DNA from: Pseudooceanicola sp. HF7
Lineage (GTDB): Bacteria > Pseudomonadota > Alphaproteobacteria > Rhodobacterales > Rhodobacteraceae
Length of the DNA stretch: 64,000 nucleotides
NCBI RefSeq assembly: GCF_011806405.1
Contig: NZ_JAATOW010000008.1
Span: 81,635 to 145,634 of the forward strand
Direction: 5' to 3'
In this document: positions 24,882-33,399 of the stretch, in pieces
How the letters are laid out: the number at the start of each line of letters is the position of its first letter
Position numbering within the stretch: position 1 is the first letter of the stretch
Program-made: the position numbers and the translations under genes
Notes under the pieces: generated by a model
The model's input: only the letters and a program-made list of their open reading frames with translations
What the model was told of the DNA's origin: nothing
The model's database searches: none

Positions 24882-27089
24882 ATGGGACAATCCACGAAAG
24901 ACGGGACGATTGAAGGGCGTGATGCTCAGCAGGACCGGGTGGCGCATCGCCAGCCTCGACGTTCGGATGGGCAATGGTTTGATGCGGTGGACGGCGCCGG
25001 GGCAAGGGTGGCATCCGGGCCTGATGGCGACCCTCAACCGGAGTTCGATCCAGAGGCCGAATATGCGTCCGACCTGTCGCAGGAGCCGGGGGAAGATACC
25101 CCGCGCGACAGGCCTCGTGGACCGCGGGGTGCCCGCATGATCGGCGGAGATGGGTTCGTTCCGATGCAAACGCTCGACCTGGGGCTGGACGGCTTGACCC
25201 GGTCTCTTGATGCCGCGCTCGAACTGGCTCGCAGCACCACGGATGCGCGCTGTGCCGTGCTGCTTCTCAACCCGGCTCTGGTTGCCAGAACCGGGGTTCC
25301 CGTCATGCCTGTCCAGCCGGGCGTCGCCGAGGTCGCCAGCAGCTTTCCGGAGGCCGAGGAGAAAGAAAGCTTCAATCCGATGATATGCCATCTGGGCGAG
25401 GTAGAGGCAGACATCACGGCGCTGCGCGACCTGGCCTGGAACAGGCTTCTAGACCTGGCGGACGCCAATCTCGATCATGACGCGCGCGGCTTGGCCCTGC
25501 AGGCAGAGGCCACAGAAATGCATGAGTTGGGCGACCCGACTCCGGCGCGTGCGCTGACGCGTGTGCTGTACCTGCAGGACGGGCAATGTGCGGGCATGCT
25601 GGCCCTGGGCTACGCTCCGGGCAATGCCAGCGCTGACGTCTCCTCCGATCACCCGGACGATCCCCCTCTGGTCCCCTTCACGCCGCTGACGCTGGCAGAT
25701 GTCGAACGGGTCGCTGACAACCTGGAGTTCCTGCTTTCGACTTGGTGGGCACGGCTGGATCTGCAGCGCGACTTGGCCGCAAGTCGCAGCCGCGCACTGC
25801 GCTTGCAACGGATCTCGGAGCAGGATCCGCTGACCGGCCTGGAGAATATCTCTACCTTCGAAGGCAAGGTGCGCGAGCGTCTGGAGTTGAAAGGTGAGCC
25901 GGGGGCCTTCATCCTGATCGACGTGGACCACTTCAAGACGGTCAACGACATGTACGGCCACCAGTTCGGGGACAATTACCTGAAGACCGTGGCGCAGGCA
26001 TTGCTAGATACCTCGCGCGCAAATGCCATCGTGGGCCGGATTGGGGGGGATGAATTCGCCGTCTTCGCAGATCTGCCCAAGATGGGTGAGAGCTACCTGA
26101 AATCGCTGATGACGATGTGCCGGATGACGATCCTGCGGGCCTCTGCCTACCTGAACAAGCCGGATCTTGGGCGGGTCAGCATTGGCGCGGCGGTGACGCC
26201 CGAGCATGGCGATGATTACGACACGCTTTATCACCGCGCGGACCTGGCGCTTTATGCCTCCAAGGAATCCGGGCGCAGCACGGCGACGGTCTACAGCGAG
26301 GACGTGGCAGAGCGTTTCGATCACGCGCAGCTTGCCAAGACTTTCCAGGCGGCGTGCCGGGCCGGGCAGGTGGTGCCCTACTTCCAGCCCATGGTGCAGC
26401 TGTCCACGGGTGAGACCCACGCCTACGAGGTCCTTTGCCGCTGGGAAAACCCGCGACACGGTCTGCTGTCCCCGGCGACGTTCTCATCCATCTTCACCGA
26501 TCACGGCCTCGCCACGCTGCTGACGCGGCATATTATCCAGAGCTCACTGCAGCATTTCACCAGGGCCCGCCTGGCGCTGGACCGGCAAGTGAAGCTTTCG
26601 CTGAACCTGACCTATTTCGACCTCATGGACCGTGAGTTCGTCTTCGATTTCCAGGCCGCGCTGTCAGATTTCGGGGTAGATTGGTCCGCGATCATCATCG
26701 AGGTCCAGGAAACGGTGGTCATGGGGGAACCCTCCGGCCAGGTCTTCCGCACCCTGGAGGAACTGCGCCGACGCGGTGCGGAGATCGCGCTAGACGATTT
26801 CGGCATGGGCTACAGCGGTTTGCGCCATCTGAAGAGCTGGCCGGTGGATATCGTCAAGATCGACAAGTCCTTCATCCGCGATCTCTGCACCGATTACCGC
26901 GACCGGGCCATTGTCAGTTCGATCGTGCAGCTGGCCAAGGACCTTGGGTTCCGGGTCATCGCGGAAGGGATCGAGAACAGCGAACAGGCTAAGCGCCTGC
27001 AAGAGATGGGCTGCGACATGGGGCAGGGGTTCATCTACGGCCGTCCGCTGGGCCCCACTGGATTTGCCACCCGCCTGATAACCGACTAG
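24882..27089 (+). CDS. GGDEF-EAL bifunctional cyclic-di-GMP protein
   Basis: A protein of up to 735 residues. A GGDEF domain has an intact active site (RIGGDEFAVF, about 386-395). An EAL domain begins near residue 490 with YEVLCRWENP, then NLTYFD, EVQETVV, DDFGMGYSGL, VKIDKSF and AEGIENSEQ, so all the metal and catalytic acids are present with EVL in place of EAL. Both synthesis and breakdown of cyclic-di-GMP are possible. No membrane segments. The first 85 residues look disordered and poorly protein-like; the real start may be the ATG at 25137. A TTG at 24858 is also in frame. It is convergent with the histidine kinase. Confidence 0.88.
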   Translation: MGQSTKDGTIEGRDAQQDRVAHRQPRRSDGQWFDAVDGAGARVASGPDGDPQPEFDPEAEYASDLSQEPGEDTPRDRPRGPRGARMIGGDGFVPMQTLDLGLDGLTRSLDAALELARSTTDARCAVLLLNPALVARTGVPVMPVQPGVAEVASSFPEAEEKESFNPMICHLGEVEADITALRDLAWNRLLDLADANLDHDARGLALQAEATEMHELGDPTPARALTRVLYLQDGQCAGMLALGYAPGNASADVSSDHPDDPPLVPFTPLTLADVERVADNLEFLLSTWWARLDLQRDLAASRSRALRLQRISEQDPLTGLENISTFEGKVRERLELKGEPGAFILIDVDHFKTVNDMYGHQFGDNYLKTVAQALLDTSRANAIVGRIGGDEFAVFADLPKMGESYLKSLMTMCRMTILRASAYLNKPDLGRVSIGAAVTPEHGDDYDTLYHRADLALYASKESGRSTATVYSEDVAERFDHAQLAKTFQAACRAGQVVPYFQPMVQLSTGETHAYEVLCRWENPRHGLLSPATFSSIFTDHGLATLLTRHIIQSSLQHFTRARLALDRQVKLSLNLTYFDLMDREFVFDFQAALSDFGVDWSAIIIEVQETVVMGEPSGQVFRTLEELRRRGAEIALDDFGMGYSGLRHLKSWPVDIVKIDKSFIRDLCTDYRDRAIVSSIVQLAKDLGFRVIAEGIENSEQAKRLQEMGCDMGQGFIYGRPLGPTGFATRLITD

Positions 27090-27101
27090 CGCCATAGCCG
27101 C

Positions 27102-29756
27102 TCAGGCAGGTGCGCGACAGAGGCGAGAGATGCTGTGGGCCAGGACCTGCATGCTCACGGGTTTGCGCAGATAGATACCCGGCGGCCGTTCCTGTGCGCT
27201 GTGGTAATCCGCACCATAGCCGCTGACGTAAATCACCGGCAGGTCCGGGCGCTGCTCCCTGGCCAGCGCGGCCAGGTCAAAGCCATTCAACCCGCCGGGC
27301 AGGACGATATCGGTGATCAGAAGGTCGAAGTCGCGCCGCGACCGCAGCAGTTCCGCAGCTGCAGAGGCCGTCGACGCCGCGACCAGTGACGCTCCCAGAA
27401 GGCGCAGGGAATCGCCCACTGTCTCACCGAAGAGCACATCATCCTCTGCCAGCAGAAGTTTCAGGCCCGTCAGATCAAGCGGTCCGATGGGACCGTTTTC
27501 TGAGGCAGGATGCGCTGGCAGACCAAAGGCGGCGTGATCTTCGACCTCCGGCAGGGCCGGGAAGGTGAGCCGGGCGGTGGTCCCGCGCCCTTCAGCGGAA
27601 CTGAGGAAAAGGCGGCCTTCGCTGCGGCTGGCAAAGTTCTGCACCATCGCCAGTCCCAACCCGGTGCCGCCGCTGTGCTGGCGGGTGGTAAAGAAGGGCT
27701 CCGTGGCGCGGCTCAGGACATCGGGGGACATGCCGGGGCCGTCGTCTTCGACCGTCACGATGATCGCGTCGTCACTGCGGGTCACCGAAAGCAAGATGCG
27801 CCCTGTGCGCTGATCGGCTTCGATGATCGCGTTCTGGGCATTGAGCAGCAGGTTCAGAATGGCGTTTTCGAGGTCGCGCGGATCGCAGCCGGTGGGCAGG
27901 GGCTTGCGCGGCATCCGCACCTGAAGCGCGATGTTGCTGGGCATGGTGCGGCGGGCAAAGGTGGTCGCTTCGCGGATCACGCGGGCGGCTTCGAACGGAC
28001 GGGCGCCATAGCCCTGACTCTGGGATATGGCCAGAATCCGTTCTGTCAGCTCCGTGCCGCGGTCGCAGGCTTCCTGGATGGCCGAGAAGTAGCGCCCATG
28101 GGAAATCGCGTCCTCCGTCAGTTGACCGGTATCGGCGGACAGCCTGATGACACCCAGGATATTGGCCATTTCATGGGCGATGCCGCCGGACATCTGGCCG
28201 ATGGCATCCAGCCTTTCGGCCCGGTCAAGTTGACTCCGCATCCGCCAGCGGGCCGTTTCGTCGGTGACGTTGAGGATCCACTGGCCTGGCGCTTCCGGCG
28301 TTCCGGTGCGGCGGGCGACAAAATGCAGTATGCGTTCATCCTGGGCCGGGTCCAGGTAGCCCAGGGTCATGTCGCCGGGGTGGCCGCTGCGGATCAGCCG
28401 TTGCAACGGACGTTCGCCATCTTCCAGGGGCGCACGTTGTTGGAGGTGGTGGAACCGCGCCTGGTCCAGCCAGGCAGAGGGCGAGGGCGCGCCGATGGTC
28501 AGCGCCTGGGCGGCTTCGTTGACATGCAGAAGCGCGCCAGAGGGATCAAAGGCGAAGACCGCGTTGTCGATCCCGTCCAGAATGTCGCTGAGCCGGCGCT
28601 CTTCGTTCTTCATGTGTTGGGCGGCTTCGGCCCGGTCAGAGGCGATGATCATGCTTATGGCCATGGCAGCCGCGCCCAGCAGGACCAGCATCAGCCCAAG
28701 CAGGAAGTCCGGATCGGGGTCAGCGCTGGGGTCGCTTCCAAAGGTCAGCAGCAAGCCCCCCCCGAACCCTTCATGGCCGAGGCGCAGGGCGATCCCCAGA
28801 AGCAACGGTACGATCAGCGCCAGAGCCGCGAGGCGACGTGCGCTGCGCCCGGCGTCGCCCGGGCCCAGCAGCAGCCCTGCCCAGCCTTCGACGGGGCGTG
28901 CCAGCAGCAGGCCCAGGAACAGGCACATCAGGCAGAGACAGGTCAGCACCCCCATGGAGGAAACCAGCAGGACCTCTCCGAAGCCGTCACCGCCGATCAC
29001 GTAGCCGCTGAACCCGATGAGGCTAAGCAAGAGACCCGCGGTTGCGGTCATGCGGGCGCGATGGCGCAACACGGGATCCACCCAGGTAGAGGCAGAGCTT
29101 CGCAGGGCGGAGCCGCCGGCAGCCAGCATGAGGCAAAGCACGGTTGCCAGGGACATGGCATCGCGGGGCCGGTCCAGGGCGGGCCTAGGTTGAGAGCTGG
29201 CCAAGGTCGAAAGATCGCCGCCGGACATCGACGCACCGGGCGAAAGCACTTGCGGGGGCGACGCGGGCTCGAGCAGGGGCAGGGCGGCTCCTGTCCCTCC
29301 GGTGCCCAGCCAGAGCCCTAGCCGAAGCGCTGCGTAGCATCCGGCTCCGGCGCTCAGCAGCAGGCCTGCACGGCGCAGGCGCCTGGATCGGTCCAGCGAA
29401 AGCACCGTGTCCGCGCGCAGGGTGACGAGTTGCGACAGGGCGATCAACAGCAGGGAAATGGCAGTGCCGGGCACCATGCGCGGGAAATCCGGGTGCAACC
29501 GGGCGGTCAGGTCCAAGCCCAGAAGCCAGCCGGGCACAAGCGCCATGAGCGTCAGGGCGACCACAATGATGGCCAGTGCCGGTCGCAGCCAGTCAAGCAC
29601 CGCGGCATTGCACAAGATAGGGCTGCGCCGGGCGGTGGTCTTGCCGATCGAAGTGCTCGTTGAAGTGTCTTTGTCAGTCAATCCGGTTGCGCCATCAGCG
29701 CCGGCGAGGGGCTGGGCGGTCCGGGTCTTCGCCTGTCCCATGTCGTCAGCCGGCAT
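27102..29756 (-). CDS. Membrane hybrid histidine kinase with C-terminal receiver
   Basis: An 884-residue kinase. The N-terminal third has eight or so hydrophobic segments (about 55-375). A PAS-like domain follows (DILDGIDNAVFAFDPSGALLHVN, about 385-500). The phosphorylated His is H528 in GQMSGGIAHEMANILGVI. The ATP-binding part shows NLLLNAQNAI, VEDDGPGMSP and GGTGLGLAMV. A receiver domain fills the last 115 residues (LLLAEDD, D in LLITDIVLP, then YVSGYG). The ribosome site is AAAGGA. It lies 87 bases after a single-domain receiver gene on the same strand, probably one transcript. The signal is unknown. Confidence 0.92.
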   Translation of the reverse strand: MPADDMGQAKTRTAQPLAGADGATGLTDKDTSTSTSIGKTTARRSPILCNAAVLDWLRPALAIIVVALTLMALVPGWLLGLDLTARLHPDFPRMVPGTAISLLLIALSQLVTLRADTVLSLDRSRRLRRAGLLLSAGAGCYAALRLGLWLGTGGTGAALPLLEPASPPQVLSPGASMSGGDLSTLASSQPRPALDRPRDAMSLATVLCLMLAAGGSALRSSASTWVDPVLRHRARMTATAGLLLSLIGFSGYVIGGDGFGEVLLVSSMGVLTCLCLMCLFLGLLLARPVEGWAGLLLGPGDAGRSARRLAALALIVPLLLGIALRLGHEGFGGGLLLTFGSDPSADPDPDFLLGLMLVLLGAAAMAISMIIASDRAEAAQHMKNEERRLSDILDGIDNAVFAFDPSGALLHVNEAAQALTIGAPSPSAWLDQARFHHLQQRAPLEDGERPLQRLIRSGHPGDMTLGYLDPAQDERILHFVARRTGTPEAPGQWILNVTDETARWRMRSQLDRAERLDAIGQMSGGIAHEMANILGVIRLSADTGQLTEDAISHGRYFSAIQEACDRGTELTERILAISQSQGYGARPFEAARVIREATTFARRTMPSNIALQVRMPRKPLPTGCDPRDLENAILNLLLNAQNAIIEADQRTGRILLSVTRSDDAIIVTVEDDGPGMSPDVLSRATEPFFTTRQHSGGTGLGLAMVQNFASRSEGRLFLSSAEGRGTTARLTFPALPEVEDHAAFGLPAHPASENGPIGPLDLTGLKLLLAEDDVLFGETVGDSLRLLGASLVAASTASAAAELLRSRRDFDLLITDIVLPGGLNGFDLAALAREQRPDLPVIYVSGYGADYHSAQERPPGIYLRKPVSMQVLAHSISRLCRAPA

Positions 29757-29843
29757 GTCGGTTTCCTTTGTGCCATTCCTTACCCGTTTCGCGCTGCCTG
29801 CCGGCCCTCTGTCTGGCCGGCTGTCCGGGGCTGGAAAGCCCGA

Positions 29844-30215
29844 TCAGCTACGGGATCCGGTGAGCCGATTGACCAGCTGCCCCAGCTCCGTCAGGCTGGC
29901 CGTCTTGCGCATCTTGGCCTGGGCCAGGCGCAAGCCGCTTTCGAACAAGGGGGACCCGACCATTTCGGTCTTGCCCGTGATGATCACGACCGGAATATCC
30001 GAATTGCGCTTGCGCACATCGTGCAGTAGCACCACGGCCCCGCCGCCCTTCATGAAGACGTCAAGGAACACGATGTCGAATTCGCCATTGTCAAAGGCCT
30101 GCAATGCCGCTTCGCCATTCAATTCACCATGCGTGGAATGACCAAGGGCCTGCATGCCGTCACAAAACGCGGCGAGGTATCCGGGATCATCATCGGCGAT
30201 CAAAATACGTGCCAC
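29844..30215 (-). CDS. Single-domain response regulator
   Basis: A 123-residue CheY-like receiver with the acidic pocket (ILIADDDPGY), phosphorylated Asp in VFLDVFMKGG and Thr in VIITGKTEM. The conserved Lys region is altered to AKMRKTASL, lacking the usual KP. It starts on GTG with an AGAGG ribosome site. It has no output domain, so it probably shuttles phosphate or regulates the neighbouring hybrid kinase. It is divergent from the CheB-CheR fusion, with 90 bases between. Confidence 0.88.
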   Translation of the reverse strand: MARILIADDDPGYLAAFCDGMQALGHSTHGELNGEAALQAFDNGEFDIVFLDVFMKGGGAVVLLHDVRKRNSDIPVVIITGKTEMVGSPLFESGLRLAQAKMRKTASLTELGQLVNRLTGSRS

Positions 30216-30305
30216 GCTTACCTCTTAACACACTTGCAGCTTATGGTTGCGTCAACCATGAGTTAGCTTCAACATATAATTCCTGAATTCAAGGGAAAGC
30301 CCGGA

Positions 30306-32885
30306 ATGGACACGACCGAGACGAAACGCAGCGCGCGGGAAAAGCGGCTGACGCTTGTCGCCATCGGCGCATCTGCCGGTGGACTGGAACCTTTGGAGGA
30401 ATTCTTCAAGGCGGCTCCTGATAGTGCCGGTTGGTGCTTTATCGTCATTCAGCATCTGTCGCCTGATTACAGGTCCATGATGGACGAGCTTCTGGCCCGT
30501 CAGACCCGGATGGACATCTTGCATGTCGAAGACGGCATGAGCCTGCAGCCGAACACGGTCTATCTCAACCGTCCGAACACGCTGGTGGAGCTTGACGGCG
30601 ATATCCTGCGCGTGCGCAGCAACGCGGATGATCGCCCCCTGCCGCAGCTTCCCATCGATGCACTGTTCCGGACGTTGCCAACACGCGGCGTTGAGAATTC
30701 CTTTGCCGTGATCCTGTCTGGCTCTGGCTCGGACGGGGCGCGCGGCGCGCGGGAATTCCATGCCTTGGGCGGCATGGTCCTGGTGCAATCCCCGCAAGAG
30801 GCCGGGTTCTCGTCCATGCCGAAAGCGGCGCTGACATTTGGTGCAGAAGATCGGGTACTGACGGTTTCGGAAATGCCCCAGGCGATCCGTTTGCAGCTTT
30901 CCGGAGGAGAGAGGGCGTCTGCCGAAGCATCGAACAAGGAGGCCGCGATCACGATCCTTGAGCTGCTGGAACGACAGCACCACGTGGACTTCTCGGCCTA
31001 TAAGTCTGCCAACGTGCTACGCCGGATCGAGCGGCGCCAGAAGCTGCGCGGCATCAAATCCATCACCAGCTACCTTGAGCTGCTGCAAAGCACCCCCTCA
31101 GCGCTGGATGAGCTTTATCAGGATTTGCTGATCGGCGTGACGGAGTTCTACCGCGATCCGGAAGCCATGGTGGTTCTGCGTCAGAAGGCGCTGGACAAGA
31201 TGGTCGCCAATTCCAACGCTGAAAGCTCCTTGCGGATCTGGGTTCCCGCATGCGCCAGTGGGGAAGAGGCCTATACGATTGCCATCGAGCTGAGCGAGGC
31301 ACTGCTGGCCGCGGGGGTCGAACGCCGGTTCCGCATCATCGCCACGGACGTGCATCGGGGATCGCTGGACATGGCATCGTCCGGGATTTTCCCGGAATCG
31401 GCCCTGGCCTCGGTTCCGCAGGACATCCGGGATCGCTATTTCACCCGTCACCGGGGCCAATACGTGGTCGATCCCGAGCTGCGCCAGAAGATCGTGTTCT
31501 CCGTCCATGATGCGCTGAGCGATCCGCCCTTCATGCAGCTGGACCTGATTTCCTGTCGCAACCTGTTGATTTACCTGAACGAAGAAGCACAGCTCAGGGT
31601 GATCTCGATGTTCCTTTTCGGGCTGCGAAAGGATGGATTCCTGCTGCTCGGCCCGTCGGAAAGCCTAGGCCGCTACAGCGGTCAGTTCGAGGTGGTCAAC
31701 AGCCGCTGGCGGCTGTTCAAGAACAGCTCGGATCGGCGGGTTCTGGACCGGTCTATGCTGACCGGCAACCTTAAAGTGCCCGACCGTACAGATCTGGTGC
31801 CAAGCACCTCATGGGCCAGTCAGCGCGCGGCGGAAAGCCGTCGTCAGGCCCCGGTGCCGATAACGCGGGACAAGGACACGCTGGTCAGCAGCTATGACGC
31901 CCTGCTCAAGCGCTATGCGCCGTCCTCCATCTTGCTGGGGGTCGATGGCACGGTGCTGGCCTGGTTCGGCTTGGCGGGCAACTACATCGACACGATGAAC
32001 AACCTGGCCGAATGGACGGTGCAGGACATCGTTCACCCGGATCTGCATTTCACCATCAATGTCGGGATGGAGCGCTTCCGACAGGGTCAGCGGGATGCCT
32101 ACGAGCGCAAGGTCGTTGTGGAGCTGCCGGGCGGCGACAAGCATGAGGTCAAGGCCCGCATCGAGCCGCTGGACATGTCTGCGACGCCCCGCTTTCTGCT
32201 GATCGGGCTGACGCGGGACGACCCGGTTGAAGCGCCTGTCAGCCCCTCTTTCAGCGGTATCCCGAAAGAGGGCGACGACCGTATTTTCCTGAGCCGCCGC
32301 ATCCAGGAGCTTGAACGCGATCTGCGCCTTACAGAGGAAACGCTGCAGAACGTCACCGAACGGCTGGAAGCCAGCGGCGAAGAGCTTCAGGCCTCCAACG
32401 AGGAGTTGCAGGCCTCCAACGAAGAGCTCCAGGCTTCAAACGAAGAGCTGCAGAGCTCCAACGAGGAACTGCACGCGGTGAACGAAGAGCTGGTTTCCGT
32501 CAGCTCGGAACATGAACGCCAGATTGAGATGCTGTCGGAACTGAACCGCGATACCGAGGTTGTTCTGGATCTGCTGCGGACCGGCGTGATCGTGCTGGAT
32601 CACGATTTGCGAATCCGCCGATTCTCGCGGCTTATCGGCCAGGTCTTCGAACTTGAGGCCCATGACGTGCAGCGTAGCCTGGACGTGGTCGGCCCGCGGC
32701 TTGATTTCGCGGATCTAGCCGCGCTGGCGCGGGAGGTGCTGAAGACTGGCAAAGAGCTCAGCCGATCCGGCGAATACAACGGCAAGCCGCTGACGATCCG
32801 GGCAAATCCGGTCGAGCGGGTTGAGGCAGAAGGCACGCGGCGTGGCGTGGCGATGCTTTTCCTTGGCGATCAGGTCTTCTCCTGA
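30306..32885 (+). CDS. CheB-CheR-PAS fusion protein
   Basis: An 859-residue fusion. Residues 15-205 are a CheB methylesterase domain with the triad S23 (GASAGG), H50 (IQHLSPD) and D143 (GSGSDGARG), but without the usual receiver. Residues 220-480 are a CheR methyltransferase ([18 protein letters not shown]-binding [24 protein letters not shown]). A PAS-like segment follows, then a heptad coiled coil (about 680-740), then a terminal PAS_10-like domain. Related proteins often carry a histidine kinase at the end; this one stops at the PAS. It is divergent from a receiver/kinase pair, so it likely belongs to a signalling module and not to a flagellar chemotaxis operon. Confidence 0.92.
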   Translation: MDTTETKRSAREKRLTLVAIGASAGGLEPLEEFFKAAPDSAGWCFIVIQHLSPDYRSMMDELLARQTRMDILHVEDGMSLQPNTVYLNRPNTLVELDGDILRVRSNADDRPLPQLPIDALFRTLPTRGVENSFAVILSGSGSDGARGAREFHALGGMVLVQSPQEAGFSSMPKAALTFGAEDRVLTVSEMPQAIRLQLSGGERASAEASNKEAAITILELLERQHHVDFSAYKSANVLRRIERRQKLRGIKSITSYLELLQSTPSALDELYQDLLIGVTEFYRDPEAMVVLRQKALDKMVANSNAESSLRIWVPACASGEEAYTIAIELSEALLAAGVERRFRIIATDVHRGSLDMASSGIFPESALASVPQDIRDRYFTRHRGQYVVDPELRQKIVFSVHDALSDPPFMQLDLISCRNLLIYLNEEAQLRVISMFLFGLRKDGFLLLGPSESLGRYSGQFEVVNSRWRLFKNSSDRRVLDRSMLTGNLKVPDRTDLVPSTSWASQRAAESRRQAPVPITRDKDTLVSSYDALLKRYAPSSILLGVDGTVLAWFGLAGNYIDTMNNLAEWTVQDIVHPDLHFTINVGMERFRQGQRDAYERKVVVELPGGDKHEVKARIEPLDMSATPRFLLIGLTRDDPVEAPVSPSFSGIPKEGDDRIFLSRRIQELERDLRLTEETLQNVTERLEASGEELQASNEELQASNEELQASNEELQSSNEELHAVNEELVSVSSEHERQIEMLSELNRDTEVVLDLLRTGVIVLDHDLRIRRFSRLIGQVFELEAHDVQRSLDVVGPRLDFADLAALAREVLKTGKELSRSGEYNGKPLTIRANPVERVEAEGTRRGVAMLFLGDQVFS
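32379..32483 (+). repeat. Five 21-base in-gene tandem repeats coding EELQASN
   Basis: The unit GAAGAGCTNCAGGCCTCCAAC is repeated five times with slight change and codes for EELQASN x3, EELQSSN and EELHAVN. It builds the coiled coil of the CheB-CheR fusion. Such units can slip and change coil length in multiples of seven residues. Confidence 0.85.
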
Positions 32886-33399
32886 AAGGGGGGGCAGCCT
32901 GATCGGTCCTGCCGTCTGGTCGGCGTTCCGAGTCGCATGGGGGCTGCCTGTAAGCGGATCGACCAGGCTGAAACGCCGGGGCTATGGGGAGACGGAAGAA
33001 ACCAAGAGCCGCGGCTGTTGCCGGACTTTTCATCTCCCGAAAAGCAGGAGCGCGGATGCCGGTTAATAGTCGCGCCCCACCAGGGAGGTTCCGATGGCCC
33101 GGTCCTGCCGCTGTTACCTCGGTCATGGATGACCCCATTAGCATCGAAGACGACACGCGATACCCCCCGTCAGGGCACTGGGCTTTCAGATGTGCCGGAA
33201 CCGTTCGAACCGCACTGAAGGCACTTAAGAGTTCAGGGATGCGACCATTCCCGTTCCCAATCGAAAATGCGGGCGGAGAATAGAAATATTCACGTGCAGT
33301 GGGTGCCGGACTCCGTACTTACCACGCCCATTCAAAAGAATGGGTTCGCAGCCTCAAGTTAAGGGCGGGCGGCGCTCTCGGGTGTTAATTTCCCCTTTC
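32886..33399. other. Intergenic region, no gene recognised
   Basis: About 510 bases between convergent genes. Open frames here (for example 32984-33283) have no ribosome site and no recognisable protein. No strong terminator hairpin was found. The last 100 bases are more AT-rich than the flanks. Confidence 0.5.

Noticed and set aside
27510..29321. 603-residue open frame on the plus strand opposite the histidine kinase
   Set aside because: It is a shadow of the high-GC kinase gene: no ribosome site, no known domain, and the minus-strand kinase is clearly real.
32379..32483. Tandem repeats considered as a CRISPR array
   Set aside because: They are 21-base units without spacers, in frame inside a gene, coding a coiled coil.
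33125..33283. 52-residue frame starting MDDPISIEDD
   Set aside because: No ribosome site, no similarity that I recognise, and no neighbour that would support it.
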